From positions 53,533-117,532 of the forward strand of contig DLOY01000084.1 of the NCBI GenBank assembly GCA_002478545.1: DNA of 64,000 nucleotides. Reading direction: 5' to 3'. This DNA is from Micrococcales bacterium UBA7472 (GTDB lineage Bacteria > Actinomycetota > Actinomycetes > Actinomycetales > Microbacteriaceae). The translations under genes and the position numbers were made by a program. The first letter of the stretch is position 1. Each line of letters opens with the position of its first letter. This document shows, one piece after another, positions 20,501 to 30,118 of this stretch. Under the pieces are notes generated by a model. The model worked only from the letters and a program-made list of their open reading frames with translations. It was not told the DNA's origin and ran no database searches.

Positions 20501-20790
20501 TTTAGCGCTGTCTGACCACCGAGGGTCGGCAAAATTGCGTCCGGCTTCTCCTTCTCGATGATCGCTTCAATTACCTCAGGAGTAATTGGCTCCACGTAAG
20601 TCGCATCGGCAAAATCAGGGTCGGTCATGATGGTCGCTGGATTTGAGTTGATCAGAATTACCCTGATGCCCTCCTCTTGCAATACGCGACAGGCCTGGGT
20701 TCCCGAGTAGTCAAATTCACAGGCCTGGCCAATGACGATTGGTCCGGAGCCAATGACTAATACCGATTTGATGTCTTGACGCTTTGGCAT
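17497..20790 (-). CDS. carB: Carbamoyl-phosphate synthase large subunit
   Basis: CarB makes carbamoyl phosphate from bicarbonate, ammonia and ATP for pyrimidine and arginine synthesis. The ~1097-residue protein has two homologous ATP-grasp halves, seen as the repeated motifs [19 protein letters not shown] near the N terminus and [18 protein letters not shown] in the middle, MGGLGSGFA and LGGRGMEIV, and a C-terminal allosteric domain ([12 protein letters not shown]). The open frame extends 38 codons further upstream, but the ATG at 20790 overlaps the carA stop by one base (TAATG) and matches the family N terminus [16 protein letters not shown]. It is part of the PyrR-controlled operon. Confidence 0.98.
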   Translation of the reverse strand: MPKRQDIKSVLVIGSGPIVIGQACEFDYSGTQACRVLQEEGIRVILINSNPATIMTDPDFADATYVEPITPEVIEAIIEKEKPDAILPTLGGQTALNAAMSLYERGSLERYGVELIGANVDAIKAGEDRQAFKQLVLDAGADVARSFIANNMDEVLEAAGQLGYPMVVRPSFTMGGLGSGFAYNEADLRRIAGAGLQASPTSEVLLEESILGWKEYELELMRDKNDNTVVVCSIENFDPVGVHTGDSITVAPALTLTDREYQNLRDIGIEIIRAVGVDTGGCNIQFAVDPEDGRVIVIEMNPRVSRSSALASKATGFPIAKIAAKLAIGYTLDEIPNDITGVTPASFEPTLDYIVVKAPRFAFEKFPAADPTLTTTMKSVGEAMAIGRTFTQALQKALRSLEKRGSSFHWGETADSAQELLTKIKTPTDERIVQLQQALRLGATAQQVFEATKIDPWFIDQIQLINEVAQWLKDEPELSRDVLKRAKEHGFSDVQIAQLRGMSEDQVRALRYELNLRPVFKTVDTCAGEFPALTPYHYSSYEQFTEVRPSSRKKVVILGSGPNRIGQGVEFDYSCVHAAFALRDAGYETIMVNCNPETVSTDYDTSDRLYFEPLTLEDVLEVIHAESQSGELLGVMVQLGGQTALGLAKGLEAAGVPILGTTPESIDKAEERGQFQQILDAAGLTAPANGIATNLEEAVAVANRIGYPVLVRPSFVLGGRGMEIVYDEKSLEGYFGRIAGHALVDSEHPLLVDRFLDDAIEIDIDALYDGTELYVGGVMEHIEEAGIHSGDSSCTLPPITLSEAQIDRVAKATEEIARGLGVKGLINVQFALASDVLYVLEANPRASRTVPFVSKALGITLAKAAALVMAGSSIKDLIAQGALPAQDGKHLPTGTPISVKEAVLPFKRFATRDGRFVDSLLGPEMRSTGEVMGIDDDFPTAFAKSQAGAGSKLPKSGTVFVSVADRDKPQLLLPVRRLSQLGYRILATDGTAKMLSRHGIAAERVAKHSQAESGERSIVEMITAGEVDVVVNTPSGADARVDGYEIRAATTAADKPIFTTAAQLSAAIGSFEMIREGEFKVKPLQEHALKRKQLLND

Positions 20791-21905
20791 TAGCGGCGCT
20801 CCTTGATCATTTGAATGAACTTGTCGAATAGGTAGTGGGAATCGTGCGGTCCAGCAGCCGCCTCTGGGTGGTATTGAACTGAGAAGGCCGGGATGTCTTG
20901 GCACTCTAGGCCCTCAACCACACCGTCATTTAGGCCGCGGTGTGAAACCTTGACCAGTCCAAACCCCTCGGGACTCTGTGCTTGATCACCATCAAGCTTT
21001 ACGGCAAAACCGTGGTTGTGAGCGGTGACTTCGACTCTTCCACTTTCAGCATGCATAACCGGTTGGTTAATGCCACGGTGTCCGAAGGCAAGCTTGTAGG
21101 TGTCAAACCCGAGAGCGCGGCCAAGTAGCTGGTTTCCAAAGCAAATTCCGAAGAAGGGCTTTCCTGCCCGAAGAACCTCGCGCAGAAGCTCAACCTGTGA
21201 GTTGGAAGCCTCGGGGTCACCGGGGCCATTTGAGAAAAAGACCGCGTCCGGGTTCTCACCAAGAAGGGTCTTTGCATCAACATCCGCAGGAAAAACCGTC
21301 ACATCCAAACCGCGTTCGCTCAGGTGCTCGAGGGTTGATTTCTTGATTCCAAGGTCCAAAATGGCGACCGATCCAATTCGTTCACCCTTCGCGGAGATTA
21401 CGTAGCTGTTTGGAGTTGTGACAACATCCGATAACTTGCGCCCCTTCATTTCAGGTGCCTCGTTGACCTTCGCAATCATTTCGGAGTTCGACTTGATTGA
21501 ATCACCGGAGAATATGCCGGCACGCATTGCACCAGCATCACGAATCATGATGGTGAGCGCGCGAGTGTCAATGTTTGAAATACCCACCACGGATTGGGCG
21601 GTCAAGTCTGACTGCAACGTGCGCTCCGCGCGGAAGTTTGACGCCATTCGAGATGGGTCTTTGACTACGTAACCTGCAACCCAAATTCTCGAGGACTCCT
21701 CGTCGCGCTCATTCATGCCGACGATGCCAATGTGAGGGGCGGTTTGGATCACGATCTGTCCGGCATAACTTGGGTCAGTAATGGTCTCTTGGTAACCGGT
21801 CATGCCGGTTGCAAAGACCAACTCTCCAAGGCTTTGACCCACCGCTCCAAAGGCCTCACCCTCAAAGACTGTGCCGTTTTCTAATACCAGGTAGGCCTTA
21901 TCCAA
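20790..21905 (-). CDS. carA: Carbamoyl-phosphate synthase small (glutaminase) subunit
   Basis: CarA hydrolyses glutamine and channels ammonia to CarB. The 371-residue protein has the CarA N-terminal domain ([20 protein letters not shown]) and a class I amidotransferase domain with nucleophile Cys255 in [13 protein letters not shown] and the YHPEA histidine/glutamate near the end. The start is TTG at 21905, overlapping the preceding stop by eight bases (TTGGATAA), with GGGAG as ribosome binding site. Confidence 0.97.
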   Translation of the reverse strand: MDKAYLVLENGTVFEGEAFGAVGQSLGELVFATGMTGYQETITDPSYAGQIVIQTAPHIGIVGMNERDEESSRIWVAGYVVKDPSRMASNFRAERTLQSDLTAQSVVGISNIDTRALTIMIRDAGAMRAGIFSGDSIKSNSEMIAKVNEAPEMKGRKLSDVVTTPNSYVISAKGERIGSVAILDLGIKKSTLEHLSERGLDVTVFPADVDAKTLLGENPDAVFFSNGPGDPEASNSQVELLREVLRAGKPFFGICFGNQLLGRALGFDTYKLAFGHRGINQPVMHAESGRVEVTAHNHGFAVKLDGDQAQSPEGFGLVKVSHRGLNDGVVEGLECQDIPAFSVQYHPEAAAGPHDSHYLFDKFIQMIKERR

Positions 21906-22386
21906 TTTCTACTCCCAACACCTCGGTTAGCTTTTGTTCAAAAATCTGTCGTTGTGACTTCGCCACAATTCGAAGATGCGTTGCCAGTTCCTCATCACCC
22001 AGGCTCCACAGCAACACCAGAAGACCATCTCGCTCCACACCTTTGTCGATGGTCGCGCTGGCCCTGGTTGCCGCGATTAGCTGTGATGCTTCAATCAGCA
22101 AGTCTCGTTCTCCTTGGCGTTCAATAACCACGCCGGCTTCACTCACACTCAGCAGCGCCTTGCCGCGACCGCCTAGCCCATAGGCCCAAACCCGCTTCAG
22201 GGGAGATTGCGCAAAGACGGTGGAGACATAAAACCCTGCGATTGCATCTGTTGCCGAGGAAGCCACTGACGGCTCTGGGAGTGAGGCCTCCTGCGCCTTT
22301 CTTAGCGAGCGGTTGGAGAAGAAAACTAGTGCTGCGACCAATGCCACCAGTGAGATTGCGATTGCCCCAATGATTTCTCTAGTCAT
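21898..22386 (-). CDS. Membrane-anchored PH-like protein of the pyr operon (Rv1382-like)
   Basis: The 162-residue protein has one N-terminal membrane helix (about residues 5-24) followed by a soluble domain rich in beta structure ([29 protein letters not shown]). Its place between pyrC and carA and its layout match the actinobacterial family that includes Rv1382, often annotated as a PH-like or export protein. Function is unknown; the position is conserved but no pyrimidine role has been shown to my knowledge. The ATG at 22386 overlaps the pyrC stop by one base (TAATG). Confidence 0.8.
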   Translation of the reverse strand: MTREIIGAIAISLVALVAALVFFSNRSLRKAQEASLPEPSVASSATDAIAGFYVSTVFAQSPLKRVWAYGLGGRGKALLSVSEAGVVIERQGERDLLIEASQLIAATRASATIDKGVERDGLLVLLWSLGDEELATHLRIVAKSQRQIFEQKLTEVLGVEIG

Positions 22387-23645
22387 TAGGCAAGCACTCC
22401 ATCTCGGACGGTGAACCTGCCACCAAAAATGGTGTGGACTACTCGCCCTGGTAGTTCAATGCCAGCAAATGGGTTGTTAGTGCTCTTCGAGTGAGTCTTG
22501 GCCTCGATGGTGCGCTTGGCATTTGGGTCGATAAGTGTGAGGTTCGCAGGTTTTCCAATGGCGAGGCTTCCCTGACCTTCCAACCTGGCAATCTCTGCCG
22601 GCTTAGTGGAAATCAGGCTGCTGAATAGCTTCCAATCCCCACCGCCTGATAGCACAACCTCTTGCAACACACTGGCTGCATGTTCGAGGCCGACCATTCC
22701 AAAAGCCGCCGCCTCCCATTCGCAATCCTTTTTCTCAATTGAGTGAGGTGCATGGTCGGTACCGAGTGCGTCAATCGTGCCATCCAAAACGGCCTCCCTG
22801 AGTGCAAGGGTGTCTTCCTTAGTGCGCAGCGGAGGGTTGACCTTGAAGGTCGGGTCATAGCCTCGAACCAGCTCTTCGGTAAGCATTAGGTGATGCGGGG
22901 TGACTTCAGCGGTGATTTGAATTCCTCTGCGCTTCGCCCAGCGCACCACATCGACTGCGCCGGCTGTAGTCAGGTGGCAGATGTGAAGTCTTGCTCCAGT
23001 TTGCTCGGCCAGTAGAGCGTCCCTGGCGATGATTGCCTCCTCTGCCACCGCGGGCCAGCCCTTTAGTCCGAGCTGGGTCGCGAGTGCACCATCGTTCATT
23101 TGAGCACCCTGAGTGAGCTTGGGTTCTTGGGCATGCTGCGCAATTACGCCATCAAAGCCCTTCACGTACTGAAGGGCGCGCTGCATCAACAGCGGATCAT
23201 GCACGCAGTTGCCATCGTCTGAGAACACCCGAACCTTGGCGCGAGAAGAAGCCATTGATCCCAAAGCTGCCAGCTCTTCGCCCAATAGACCCTTGGTGAC
23301 CGCACCGATTGGTTGAACCTGAACGTATCCAGCATCGATGCCAAGCTGCATTACCTGCTCAACAACCCCAGCGGAATCCGCTACCGGTGCGGTATTGGCC
23401 ATTGCCAGCACCGCGGTGTAACCACCGGCGGCAGCGGATTGGGAACCGGTTAGCACGGTTTCGCTGGCCTCAAAACCCGGCTGCCTTAGGTGGGTGTGGA
23501 TATCCACAAACCCTGGCAGTGCAACCAGTCCAGCGCAGTCAATGCCAGGACCAACTTTTCCAATGGCTGATACAAAGCCGTTGGTAATTTCTATGTCCGC
23601 ACTCTCGCCGGAAGCCAGGGTGACATTTTGTAGAACCGTGGTCAT
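22386..23645 (-). CDS. pyrC: Dihydroorotase
   Basis: PyrC cyclises carbamoyl aspartate to dihydroorotate. The 419-residue amidohydrolase is of the Gram-positive type, with the metal ligands in DIHTHLRQPG (His50, His52), the active-site segment VFSDDGNCVHD, the HICHLTT histidine, VTPHHL and GTDHAPH. The ATG at 23645 overlaps the pyrB stop by one base. It lies within the PyrR-led pyrimidine operon. Confidence 0.97.
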   Translation of the reverse strand: MTTVLQNVTLASGESADIEITNGFVSAIGKVGPGIDCAGLVALPGFVDIHTHLRQPGFEASETVLTGSQSAAAGGYTAVLAMANTAPVADSAGVVEQVMQLGIDAGYVQVQPIGAVTKGLLGEELAALGSMASSRAKVRVFSDDGNCVHDPLLMQRALQYVKGFDGVIAQHAQEPKLTQGAQMNDGALATQLGLKGWPAVAEEAIIARDALLAEQTGARLHICHLTTAGAVDVVRWAKRRGIQITAEVTPHHLMLTEELVRGYDPTFKVNPPLRTKEDTLALREAVLDGTIDALGTDHAPHSIEKKDCEWEAAAFGMVGLEHAASVLQEVVLSGGGDWKLFSSLISTKPAEIARLEGQGSLAIGKPANLTLIDPNAKRTIEAKTHSKSTNNPFAGIELPGRVVHTIFGGRFTVRDGVLA

Positions 23646-24577
23646 TAGATTTCCTCTCCCGCCAGGGTGGAGTACAGGACCGCCATCCTCACCGACACAC
23701 CATTGGCAACCTGTCGCAGCACCAACGATTTCTCTGAGTCCGCGGCAGCGGATGAAATTTCGAATCCACGGTTCATCGGACCCGGGTGCAGAATCACTGT
23801 CCGATCCCCCATTGATCTAAAGCGATCATCGTTGAGTGCCCAGCTCCTGGCGTATTCTCGCTCTGAGGGGAAGAAGCTTCCCTGCATGCGTTCTTTTTGA
23901 ACCCTAAGCATCATCACTGCGTCTGGTTTTTGCGCTAGAGATTCATCAAAACTGTGCGAGACCTTTGCGCCTAGCTTGGAAATCCCCTCGGGCATCAAAG
24001 TGGTGGGACCAGCAACTGTTACCTCTGCACCCAAAAGCTTTAGGAGTAGTACGTTGCTGCGTGCAACACGGGAGTGCAGGATGTCACCGACGATCAATAC
24101 CTTCAACCCAGCCAGGTCGCCCTTGAGAGCGAAGTGCTGACGAAGCGTTAGTGCATCCAGCAGCGCTTGAGTTGGATGTTCGTGGGAACCGTCACCAGCA
24201 TTGATGATGCTGGATGAAATCCAACCGCGATGGGCAAGCGCGTGTGCTGCTCCCGAAAAAGGATGCCTAACCACGATCGCATGAGCACCCAACGCCTCGA
24301 GTGTCTGCGCGGTGTCCTTGAGGGATTCACCCTTGGAAAGCGAGCTTGTGGCTGCCGAGAAGTTGATCACATCTGCACTGAGGCGCTTAGCGGCGACCTC
24401 AAAGCTAATTCTGGTCCTAGTTGAATTTTCGAAAAACAGATTTACAACCGTCTTGCCACGCAGTGCTGGCAGCTTCTTGACTTCGCGCTCATTGACCGAA
24501 CCCAGTTCAGTTGCATTGTCCAGCAGTTCGATGGCTTGTTCTTTTGATAGGTCCGAAATTGAAATCAGGTGCTTCAC
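23645..24577 (-). CDS. pyrB: Aspartate carbamoyltransferase catalytic subunit
   Basis: PyrB condenses carbamoyl phosphate and aspartate. The 310-residue protein carries the carbamoyl phosphate motif STRTRISFE near residue 52, HPTQALLD and the HPGPMNRG aspartate loop. Its start is GTG at 24577, overlapping the pyrR stop by four bases (GTGA). No regulatory PyrI gene follows, as expected outside enterobacteria. Confidence 0.97.
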   Translation of the reverse strand: MKHLISISDLSKEQAIELLDNATELGSVNEREVKKLPALRGKTVVNLFFENSTRTRISFEVAAKRLSADVINFSAATSSLSKGESLKDTAQTLEALGAHAIVVRHPFSGAAHALAHRGWISSSIINAGDGSHEHPTQALLDALTLRQHFALKGDLAGLKVLIVGDILHSRVARSNVLLLKLLGAEVTVAGPTTLMPEGISKLGAKVSHSFDESLAQKPDAVMMLRVQKERMQGSFFPSEREYARSWALNDDRFRSMGDRTVILHPGPMNRGFEISSAAADSEKSLVLRQVANGVSVRMAVLYSTLAGEEI

Positions 24578-25104
24578 GCTGAAATCACCACCTGGTCCAG
24601 CCCATCAACAGCATCGATCATGACCGAAACCCGCTCGGCCTTTGCGGTTGGGAGGTTTTTGCCAACAAAGTCTGGCCTGATGGGTAGCTCGCGGTGCCCG
24701 CGATCCACCAACACTGCGAGCTTCACCTGTCTTGGTCTTCCAAATTCGATCAGCGCATCAAGTGCTGCTCTGACAGTTCTTCCTGAAAACAGCACGTCGT
24801 CGACCAGTACGACGACTTTGCCATCAATCCCAGAGGCTGGTATCTCGGTCTTACCCAGTGCACGCTGGTTGCCGCTGAGGTCATCGCGATACATGGTGAT
24901 GTCCAGGCTGCCAAACGCACCATCAAACTCTGGTTCAATGCTGGTCAGTAGTGACGCGATTCTCCCTGCTAGAGAAACTCCGCGAGTCGGTATGCCAAGC
25001 AAAACTAGATCTTTTGCGCCCTCGTTGGCTTCGAGGATTTCATGAGAGATGCGTCGGAGCGCTCTATCGATGTCTTGTGCATCGAGTACGACACGTGAGG
25101 TCAT
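24574..25104 (-). CDS. pyrR: PyrR, pyrimidine operon regulator with uracil phosphoribosyltransferase fold
   Basis: PyrR is an RNA-binding regulator that senses UMP/UTP and PRPP; many members also have weak uracil phosphoribosyltransferase activity. The 176-residue protein has [22 protein letters not shown] and the PRPP loop [13 protein letters not shown]. The frame is open 14 codons upstream, but the ATG at 25104 has AAGGAG six bases upstream and matches the family start. That ribosome binding site directly follows a PyrR-binding hairpin, so the gene is probably under translational autoregulation, which would couple onward to pyrB through the four-base overlap. Confidence 0.95.
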   Translation of the reverse strand: MTSRVVLDAQDIDRALRRISHEILEANEGAKDLVLLGIPTRGVSLAGRIASLLTSIEPEFDGAFGSLDITMYRDDLSGNQRALGKTEIPASGIDGKVVVLVDDVLFSGRTVRAALDALIEFGRPRQVKLAVLVDRGHRELPIRPDFVGKNLPTAKAERVSVMIDAVDGLDQVVISA

Positions 25105-25109
25105 TTCTT

Positions 25110-25135
25110 CTCCTTCTTCGCCTCTCTGGACGAAG
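25110..25135 (-). promoter_or_regulatory. PyrR-binding RNA hairpin adjoining the pyrR ribosome binding site
   Basis: On the minus strand the leader contains CUUCG, UCCAGAGAGG, CGAAG: a five-base-pair stem closing a loop that exactly matches the UCCNGNGAGG core of the PyrR recognition element. The stem ends at 25116 and the AAGGAG ribosome binding site occupies 25115-25110, with the pyrR ATG at 25104. No transcription terminator or antiterminator is seen between the loop and the gene. This arrangement resembles the translational repression described for mycobacterial pyrR rather than Bacillus attenuation. The mechanism is inferred. Confidence 0.87.
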
Positions 25136-25167
25136 TTAAAGGACATTTGTTGGTCAAAGCATACTAG

Positions 25168-25587
25168 CTAAAGCGCAGTTGAGCCCTTGGATAGTCGAGC
25201 TAGTACGCCATTGACAAACTTGGATGAGTCTTCGGTGGAATACTCCCCGGCCAACGCGACCGCCTCAGCGATGGCAACCTCGCTGGGAACCTCGTCGTTG
25301 TAGAGGATTTCCCAGCTCGCCAGACGCAGTATTGCGCGGTCCACATTCGGCATGCGCTCCAGCGACCAGTTATCGGCCAACATTCTGAGTTGCGTGTCAA
25401 TGCTGTCCGCGTTTTGAAGGTAACCGGTTACCAGCATTTCGGCGTAGTCAAAGATGGCCTCTTGGTTTTGGCGATCGCCAACTTCGGATCGAGTGTCCTC
25501 TAACAGAGTCAGCGGGTTTGAACCCGTGACATCGGCGGCGAAAAGCGCATCTAGAGCGCGTTTGCGGGCTTTAGTTCTGGCGCTCAA
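25168..25587 (-). CDS. nusB: Transcription antitermination factor NusB
   Basis: NusB binds boxA RNA with NusE (S10) in rRNA antitermination. The 139-residue all-helical protein shows the N-terminal ARKRALDALFAADV, the central VDRAILRLASWEIL and the C-terminal DSSKFVNGVLARL motifs. The start is a TTG directly abutting the efp stop, so it is coupled to efp; the efp-nusB pair is conserved. pyrR follows after 63 bases that hold the PyrR hairpin. Confidence 0.94.
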   Translation of the reverse strand: MSARTKARKRALDALFAADVTGSNPLTLLEDTRSEVGDRQNQEAIFDYAEMLVTGYLQNADSIDTQLRMLADNWSLERMPNVDRAILRLASWEILYNDEVPSEVAIAEAVALAGEYSTEDSSKFVNGVLARLSKGSTAL

Positions 25588-26151
25588 CTATTCGCTCACG
25601 CGACCGAGGTAGTCACCGGTGCGGGTGTCAACCTTCACTCTGGTGTTGTTTTCAATGAATAGCGGTACCTGAATCTGGTAACCGGTCTCCAAAGTTGCTG
25701 GCTTGGTGCCACCGGTAGAGCGGTCGCCCTGAAGGCCCGGCTCGGTGTAGGTGATCTCCAAAACAACCGATGCAGGTAGCTCAACGTAGAGCGGGTTGCC
25801 CTCGTGAAGTGCAACTGTGGCCATCTGGTTCTCGAGCATGAAGTTTGCAGCGTCGCCAACAGTCTCGCTTGGCACGGTGATTTGGTCGTAGTTAGTGGTG
25901 TCCATGAAGACATAGCCAGACCCGTCGTTGTACAGGTACTGCATGTCGCGACGGTCCACATTTGCGGTTTCAACCTTTACACCTGCGTTGAAAGTCTTGT
26001 CGACAACCTTGCCGGAGAGTACGTTGCGCAACTTGGAGCGAACGAAAGCTGGCCCCTTACCTGGCTTTACGTGCTGAAACTCGATGACGGACCATAGTTG
26101 ACCCTCGATGTTTAGCACCATGCCGTTTTTTAGATCGTTTGAAGTTGCCAT
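25588..26151 (-). CDS. efp: Elongation factor P
   Basis: EF-P relieves ribosome stalling at polyproline stretches. The 187-residue protein has three barrel domains. The tip loop of domain I reads [15 protein letters not shown], with an unmodified-type lysine flanked by prolines (PGKGPAF), as in the actinobacterial group that uses a rigid unmodified loop. Signature [17 protein letters not shown] is in domain II. AAGGAG sits seven bases before the ATG at 26151. Confidence 0.97.
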   Translation of the reverse strand: MATSNDLKNGMVLNIEGQLWSVIEFQHVKPGKGPAFVRSKLRNVLSGKVVDKTFNAGVKVETANVDRRDMQYLYNDGSGYVFMDTTNYDQITVPSETVGDAANFMLENQMATVALHEGNPLYVELPASVVLEITYTEPGLQGDRSTGGTKPATLETGYQIQVPLFIENNTRVKVDTRTGDYLGRVSE

Positions 26152-26176
26152 GACTCTCCTTGAATAAACCTTGAGA

Positions 26177-26182
26177 ATTCTA
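26177..26182 (-). promoter_or_regulatory. Possible -10 element for efp-nusB(-pyr) transcription
   Basis: TAGAAT on the minus strand (one mismatch to TATAAT) lies 25 bases upstream of the efp start and overlaps the aroQ stop codon. No convincing -35 hexamer is found 16-18 bases further upstream, so this is a tentative site only. It would let efp-nusB be expressed independently of the aro genes. Confidence 0.3.
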
Positions 26183-26611
26183 GTTGGCTAATAGCTGTGA
26201 AACGGCTAGCACGTAGCTTCTGAGTCCAAATCCTGCTATCACTCCGGTCGCAACTCCAGAGATCACTGAGTTGTGACGAAACTCCTCACGAGTGTGGGGA
26301 TTGGTGATGTGAACCTCAATCAACCTGATGCCAGAGCTGGTCAACACAGCACAGGCATCTCTGAGTGCATAGGAATAGTGGGTGAATGCCGCGGGGTTCA
26401 GCACAACGTCTGAACGATCTTTGAAGGCCTGGTGAAGCTTTTCAATCAGAGCTTGTTCGCTGTTGGTTTGAAAAAACTCAAACTCGACGGTTGGAAACTC
26501 TCCTTTGAGAAGATTCTCCAGATCGCTCAGCTTCGCGCTTCCGTAAATCTCCGGCTCGCGCTCACCCAACAGATTTAGGTTGGGACCATTCAGAATAAGA
26601 ATCTTGCTCAT
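26180..26611 (-). CDS. aroQ: 3-dehydroquinate dehydratase, type II
   Basis: AroQ dehydrates 3-dehydroquinate to 3-dehydroshikimate. The 143-residue small flavodoxin-like type II enzyme has [20 protein letters not shown] with the catalytic Arg and Tyr on the lid, [15 protein letters not shown], and [17 protein letters not shown]. It lies nine bases after the aroB stop in the shikimate cluster aroE-aroC-aroK-aroB-aroQ. Confidence 0.97.
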   Translation of the reverse strand: MSKILILNGPNLNLLGEREPEIYGSAKLSDLENLLKGEFPTVEFEFFQTNSEQALIEKLHQAFKDRSDVVLNPAAFTHYSYALRDACAVLTSSGIRLIEVHITNPHTREEFRHNSVISGVATGVIAGFGLRSYVLAVSQLLAN

Positions 26612-26620
26612 GCGATAACG

Positions 26621-27649
26621 CTATTCCACAATCGCCTGGAAGGCAGTAAATAGAAGCTCCGGAGTTGGCGCACTCAAAATGCTCGGCTTGCCAATTTGGT
26701 CGAGCACTACAAACCTAAGTGCGCCTGATCGCGCTTTCTTGTCGCGCTGCATGGTCGCCAAAAGTTGCTCCCAGCGATCAGCGCGATAGCTGAGTGGAAG
26801 TCCTAACCCTCCCAAAACCTTGCGGTGTCGCTCGAGATCCTTCTCACTGAGCTTTCCGGAGAGCATCGACAGCTCAGCGGCAAAGACCATGCCGATCGAG
26901 ATGGCCGCCCCGTGGCGCCATTTGTAACGCTCAGCATGTTCGATAGCGTGGCCTAGGGTGTGTCCGTAGTTTAGAAACTCACGCTCACCCGACTCCTTGA
27001 AATCGGCTTCAGTCACTCGCTCTTTGATCGCGACCGAACGCTTTACGAGCTCCTCGATCAAATCTGACTTTGGATCGATTGCGCTTGGGTCCTCGAGTGC
27101 GTCAAGGATCCATGGGTCAGCGATAAAGCCGTATTTTGCCACTTCGGCCATGCCTGCGATCAGATCGTTTTTTGGCAACGTCTCCAAGGTGTCGAGGTCG
27201 ATGATCACGCGATGCGGAAGGTGAAAAGCTCCAACCAAGTTCTTACCCTCTGAGGTATTCACGCCCGTCTTGCCACCGACTGCGGCATCGACCATTCCCA
27301 GTAGGGTGGTTGGAATTAGCACGCTCCTGACTCCGCGCAGCCAAGTAGCCGCAACAAAGCCAGCCAGATCAGTTGTTGCCCCACCGCCAAGCCCAATTAC
27401 AGCATCATTGCGGTGAAAATCAGCCTGCCCCATGATGCCCCAGCAAAATGCTGCAACCTCGATGCGCTTGGCATCCTCACCGTTTGGGACCTCCGCCAAG
27501 ATTGCCTCAAAACCTTGAACCGAAAGCCGCTCCCGGATCGCATCAGCGGTTGCAGATAGCGCCTGTGGGTGAACAATCAGGATCTTCTTAACGCCGTCAA
27601 GGGCTGCTGGGATTTCATCGAGTAATCCTCTGCCAACTACTGATCTCAT
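26621..27649 (-). CDS. aroB: 3-dehydroquinate synthase
   Basis: AroB makes 3-dehydroquinate from DAHP using NAD and a divalent metal. The 342-residue protein has GGGATTDLAGFVAATWLRGV, the TTLLGMVDAAVGGKTGVN core, and the metal histidines in NYGHTLGHAIEH. The ATG at 27649 overlaps the aroK stop by four bases (ATGA). The N terminus begins at SVVGRGLLDEIP, so the first beta strand present in most homologues is shortened by roughly a dozen residues. Confidence 0.96.
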   Translation of the reverse strand: MRSVVGRGLLDEIPAALDGVKKILIVHPQALSATADAIRERLSVQGFEAILAEVPNGEDAKRIEVAAFCWGIMGQADFHRNDAVIGLGGGATTDLAGFVAATWLRGVRSVLIPTTLLGMVDAAVGGKTGVNTSEGKNLVGAFHLPHRVIIDLDTLETLPKNDLIAGMAEVAKYGFIADPWILDALEDPSAIDPKSDLIEELVKRSVAIKERVTEADFKESGEREFLNYGHTLGHAIEHAERYKWRHGAAISIGMVFAAELSMLSGKLSEKDLERHRKVLGGLGLPLSYRADRWEQLLATMQRDKKARSGALRFVVLDQIGKPSILSAPTPELLFTAFQAIVE

Positions 27650-28137
27650 ATCCCTAATCCATCTCTGATCTCTTGAATTAACTTCTTTATTGGCCTGCCA
27701 CCGGTGAAGACAGTTTGCTTGGCCAACGCCCGGTAGGTGCTTAGTCGAGCATCGTAGATCTCTTGCCAGCGCCCCGGGTTATCCCTAATCAGCGGTCGCT
27801 TTGACATATTGACTTTGCCAATCACGTGTTCGGCGCTGGTGTCTAGGAAAATCACATGGTGCTTTGCGATGAGATCCTGATTGCGCTGTCGCAGGATCGC
27901 TCCGCCACCGGTTGCGACAACAGCTGGTTGCTCAAGTGCAGCCTCGAGATAGCGAGTTTCGAGATCACGAAAATGCTGTTCGCCCTTTTCCTCAAAGAGC
28001 TTGGTTATTGGGCCGTGGTCACCCGCAATCTGTTTATCGGTGTCGATAAATTGCAGCCCCAACTCCTTGGCCAGTTTCTTGCCCAAGGTGGTCTTACCCG
28101 ACCCCATGGGTCCAATCAGGACGATTGCACCTGCCAT
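27646..28137 (-). CDS. aroK: Shikimate kinase
   Basis: AroK phosphorylates shikimate. The 163-residue P-loop kinase has GPMGSGKTTLGKKLA at residues 9-23, the shikimate-binding FIDTDK and FRDLETRYL, GGGAILR, and the lid RPLIRD. Its ATG directly follows the aroC stop codon, and it overlaps aroB by four bases. Confidence 0.96.
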   Translation of the reverse strand: MAGAIVLIGPMGSGKTTLGKKLAKELGLQFIDTDKQIAGDHGPITKLFEEKGEQHFRDLETRYLEAALEQPAVVATGGGAILRQRNQDLIAKHHVIFLDTSAEHVIGKVNMSKRPLIRDNPGRWQEIYDARLSTYRALAKQTVFTGGRPIKKLIQEIRDGLGI

Positions 28138-29334
28138 CTAGGGCCTGACAATGCGTGAGCGCATCACCTCTGGGATGCTAGCGAGGTAGGAATCCAGGTT
28201 GCGCTTGGTCTCGGCAACCGAATCGCCACCGAATTTCTCCAAAACGCTATTTGCAATAACCAACGAGACCATCGCCTCGACCACAACACCCGCCGCGGGG
28301 ACCGCGCAAACATCGCTGCGTTGGTGGTGGGCAGTGGCGGCGTCGCCGGTGGCTGTGTCAAGCGTTCTGAGTGCTCTAGGCACGGTCGAAATCGGCTTCA
28401 TGCCAGCGCGTACCCGAATGATCTCACCGTTGGACATTCCACCCTCGATGCCCCCCGCGCGATCAGTTACGCGACTTACCTCGCCGTCTTCACGCACAAT
28501 CTCATCGTGAGCGACTGAGCCACGACGTTTGGTGGTTTCGAGTCCGTCACCGATCTCAACTGATTTCATGGCTTGGATACCCATAACGGCAGCTGCCAGC
28601 TGGGCGTCAAGTCGACGGTCCCAGTGCACGTAGCTGCCTAAACCTGGTGGGCACCCGTAAACCAATGTTTCGGTCACGCCACCAATGGTGTCTCCCTGAG
28701 AGTGACACTGATCAATCTCAGCAACCATGGCCTCGGACGCACTCTTGTCGAAGCAGCGAACCGGGTCGTTATCCAACGTTTCTAGGTCTGCGGGTCTTGG
28801 CAGCTGGGTGGACTGGTTCTGAACTGGACCGATTGCAACGGTGTGGGTGACAAGTTCAATCCCCAGCTCACGAAGGAAATTTTGAGCTATGCGGCCTAGA
28901 GCGACTCGGGTTGCGGTTTCTCTCGCACTAGCGCGCTCCAAGACTGGTCGGGCATCATCAAATCCGTACTTTTGCATGCCGGTGAAATCCGCATGTCCAG
29001 GCCTTGGTCGGGTTAGTGCAGCAGCTCTTGCTCCAGAGAGTTCTTCGGCCTCCACGGGTGCCGCACTCATAACGGTTTCCCATTTGGGCCACTCGGTGTT
29101 TGCGATTCTTAGCGCTACAGGCCCGCCCTGGCTAATGCCAAAGCGAACTCCGGCGGACAGCGTTACTTCATCCTGCTCAAATTTCATGCGCGCACCGCGG
29201 CCATAGCCGAGGCGACGACGCCCAAGGGCGTCTTGAATGTCTTCTTTGAGGATTGGCACTCCCGCGGGCAGCCCCTCAATCATTCCGATAAGTTCTGGGC
29301 CGTGGGATTCACCCGCAGTTATGAAGCGCAACAT
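28138..29334 (-). CDS. aroC: Chorismate synthase
   Basis: AroC forms chorismate from EPSP using reduced FMN. The 398-residue protein has the N-terminal [25 protein letters not shown], the [14 protein letters not shown] signature, [12 protein letters not shown] and the C-terminal [21 protein letters not shown] motif (here [16 protein letters not shown]). It starts with ATG, four bases after the aroE stop. Confidence 0.97.
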   Translation of the reverse strand: MLRFITAGESHGPELIGMIEGLPAGVPILKEDIQDALGRRRLGYGRGARMKFEQDEVTLSAGVRFGISQGGPVALRIANTEWPKWETVMSAAPVEAEELSGARAAALTRPRPGHADFTGMQKYGFDDARPVLERASARETATRVALGRIAQNFLRELGIELVTHTVAIGPVQNQSTQLPRPADLETLDNDPVRCFDKSASEAMVAEIDQCHSQGDTIGGVTETLVYGCPPGLGSYVHWDRRLDAQLAAAVMGIQAMKSVEIGDGLETTKRRGSVAHDEIVREDGEVSRVTDRAGGIEGGMSNGEIIRVRAGMKPISTVPRALRTLDTATGDAATAHHQRSDVCAVPAAGVVVEAMVSLVIANSVLEKFGGDSVAETKRNLDSYLASIPEVMRSRIVRP

Positions 29335-29338
29335 TCGA

Positions 29339-30118
29339 CTATTTTGCCACTTCGAGCGCCTTGCGCGCCGCGAGAAGAAGTTTTCCTTCGTTTTCCAACT
29401 GCTCGTCGATTTCTAGGCCATGGAAAAGCCGTTGCTGGCCAAGTGCCTGCCAAAGCAGCATTTCAAGCCCGGATGCGCGGTTTTTCTCGGGAAAATGCAG
29501 TGCCAGTTTGGTTGGCCAAGGGTGGTAAACCACATCCAGTAGCACGCCCTTGTATTCACCCTTGAGCTGAGTATCCAGAGCTCCAGCAACCACTGTGCTG
29601 ATGACTGCCGGTTGACTCAGAGCGGTGTGTAGTTTCTCGATGGCCGAAATCTCAAACTCTTCGGCAAGCTTTCTGGCCTTATCCGGCGACCTACCCCAAA
29701 CTGAGACATTTTTGCCAAGTTCGAGCATTGCAACGATTGCGCTTCGAGCGGTTGCGCCGGTGCCAAGCACCGCTACCGAACTGAACTTCTTGCCGATAAG
29801 TGCCTGCTGAATGCCAAACACATCGGTGTTGTAGGCATCCCACCCAGCGTCAGTTCTGACCAGGGTGTTGGCGGCCTGGGCTTGAATCGCGACAAAATCA
29901 GCACGCTTGCCGACATCAAGAGCTTCTTCTTTGAGCGGCATCGTAAGACTCAGACCTTGCCAGCTTTCGTCCAGGGTGGCGAGAAATTCAGCCACTCCTG
30001 ATTCCAACTCGATTCGGTCATAACTGTGCTTCTCGCCAAGTTCAGCAAAAATCGCGCTGTGAATCTCAGGAGATTTTGAATGGCTGATTGGCGAGCCCAG
30101 CACCGCGAACTTACTCAT
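29339..30118 (-). CDS. aroE: Shikimate dehydrogenase
   Basis: AroE reduces 3-dehydroshikimate to shikimate with NADPH. The 259-residue protein has [14 protein letters not shown] at residues 8-21, the catalytic lysine in [24 protein letters not shown] and a nucleotide loop reading [10 protein letters not shown], a variant of the usual GAGGAARA. The frame is open further upstream, but the ATG at 30118 overlaps the mltG stop by eight bases (ATGAGTAA) and matches the family start. Confidence 0.94.
   Translation of the reverse strand: MSKFAVLGSPISHSKSPEIHSAIFAELGEKHSYDRIELESGVAEFLATLDESWQGLSLTMPLKEEALDVGKRADFVAIQAQAANTLVRTDAGWDAYNTDVFGIQQALIGKKFSSVAVLGTGATARSAIVAMLELGKNVSVWGRSPDKARKLAEEFEISAIEKLHTALSQPAVISTVVAGALDTQLKGEYKGVLLDVVYHPWPTKLALHFPEKNRASGLEMLLWQALGQQRLFHGLEIDEQLENEGKLLLAARKALEVAK

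Noticed and set aside
20791..20904. N-terminal extension of carB by 38 codons
   Set aside because: The extension lies within carA and shows no similarity to CarB; the TAATG junction at 20790 gives the family start.
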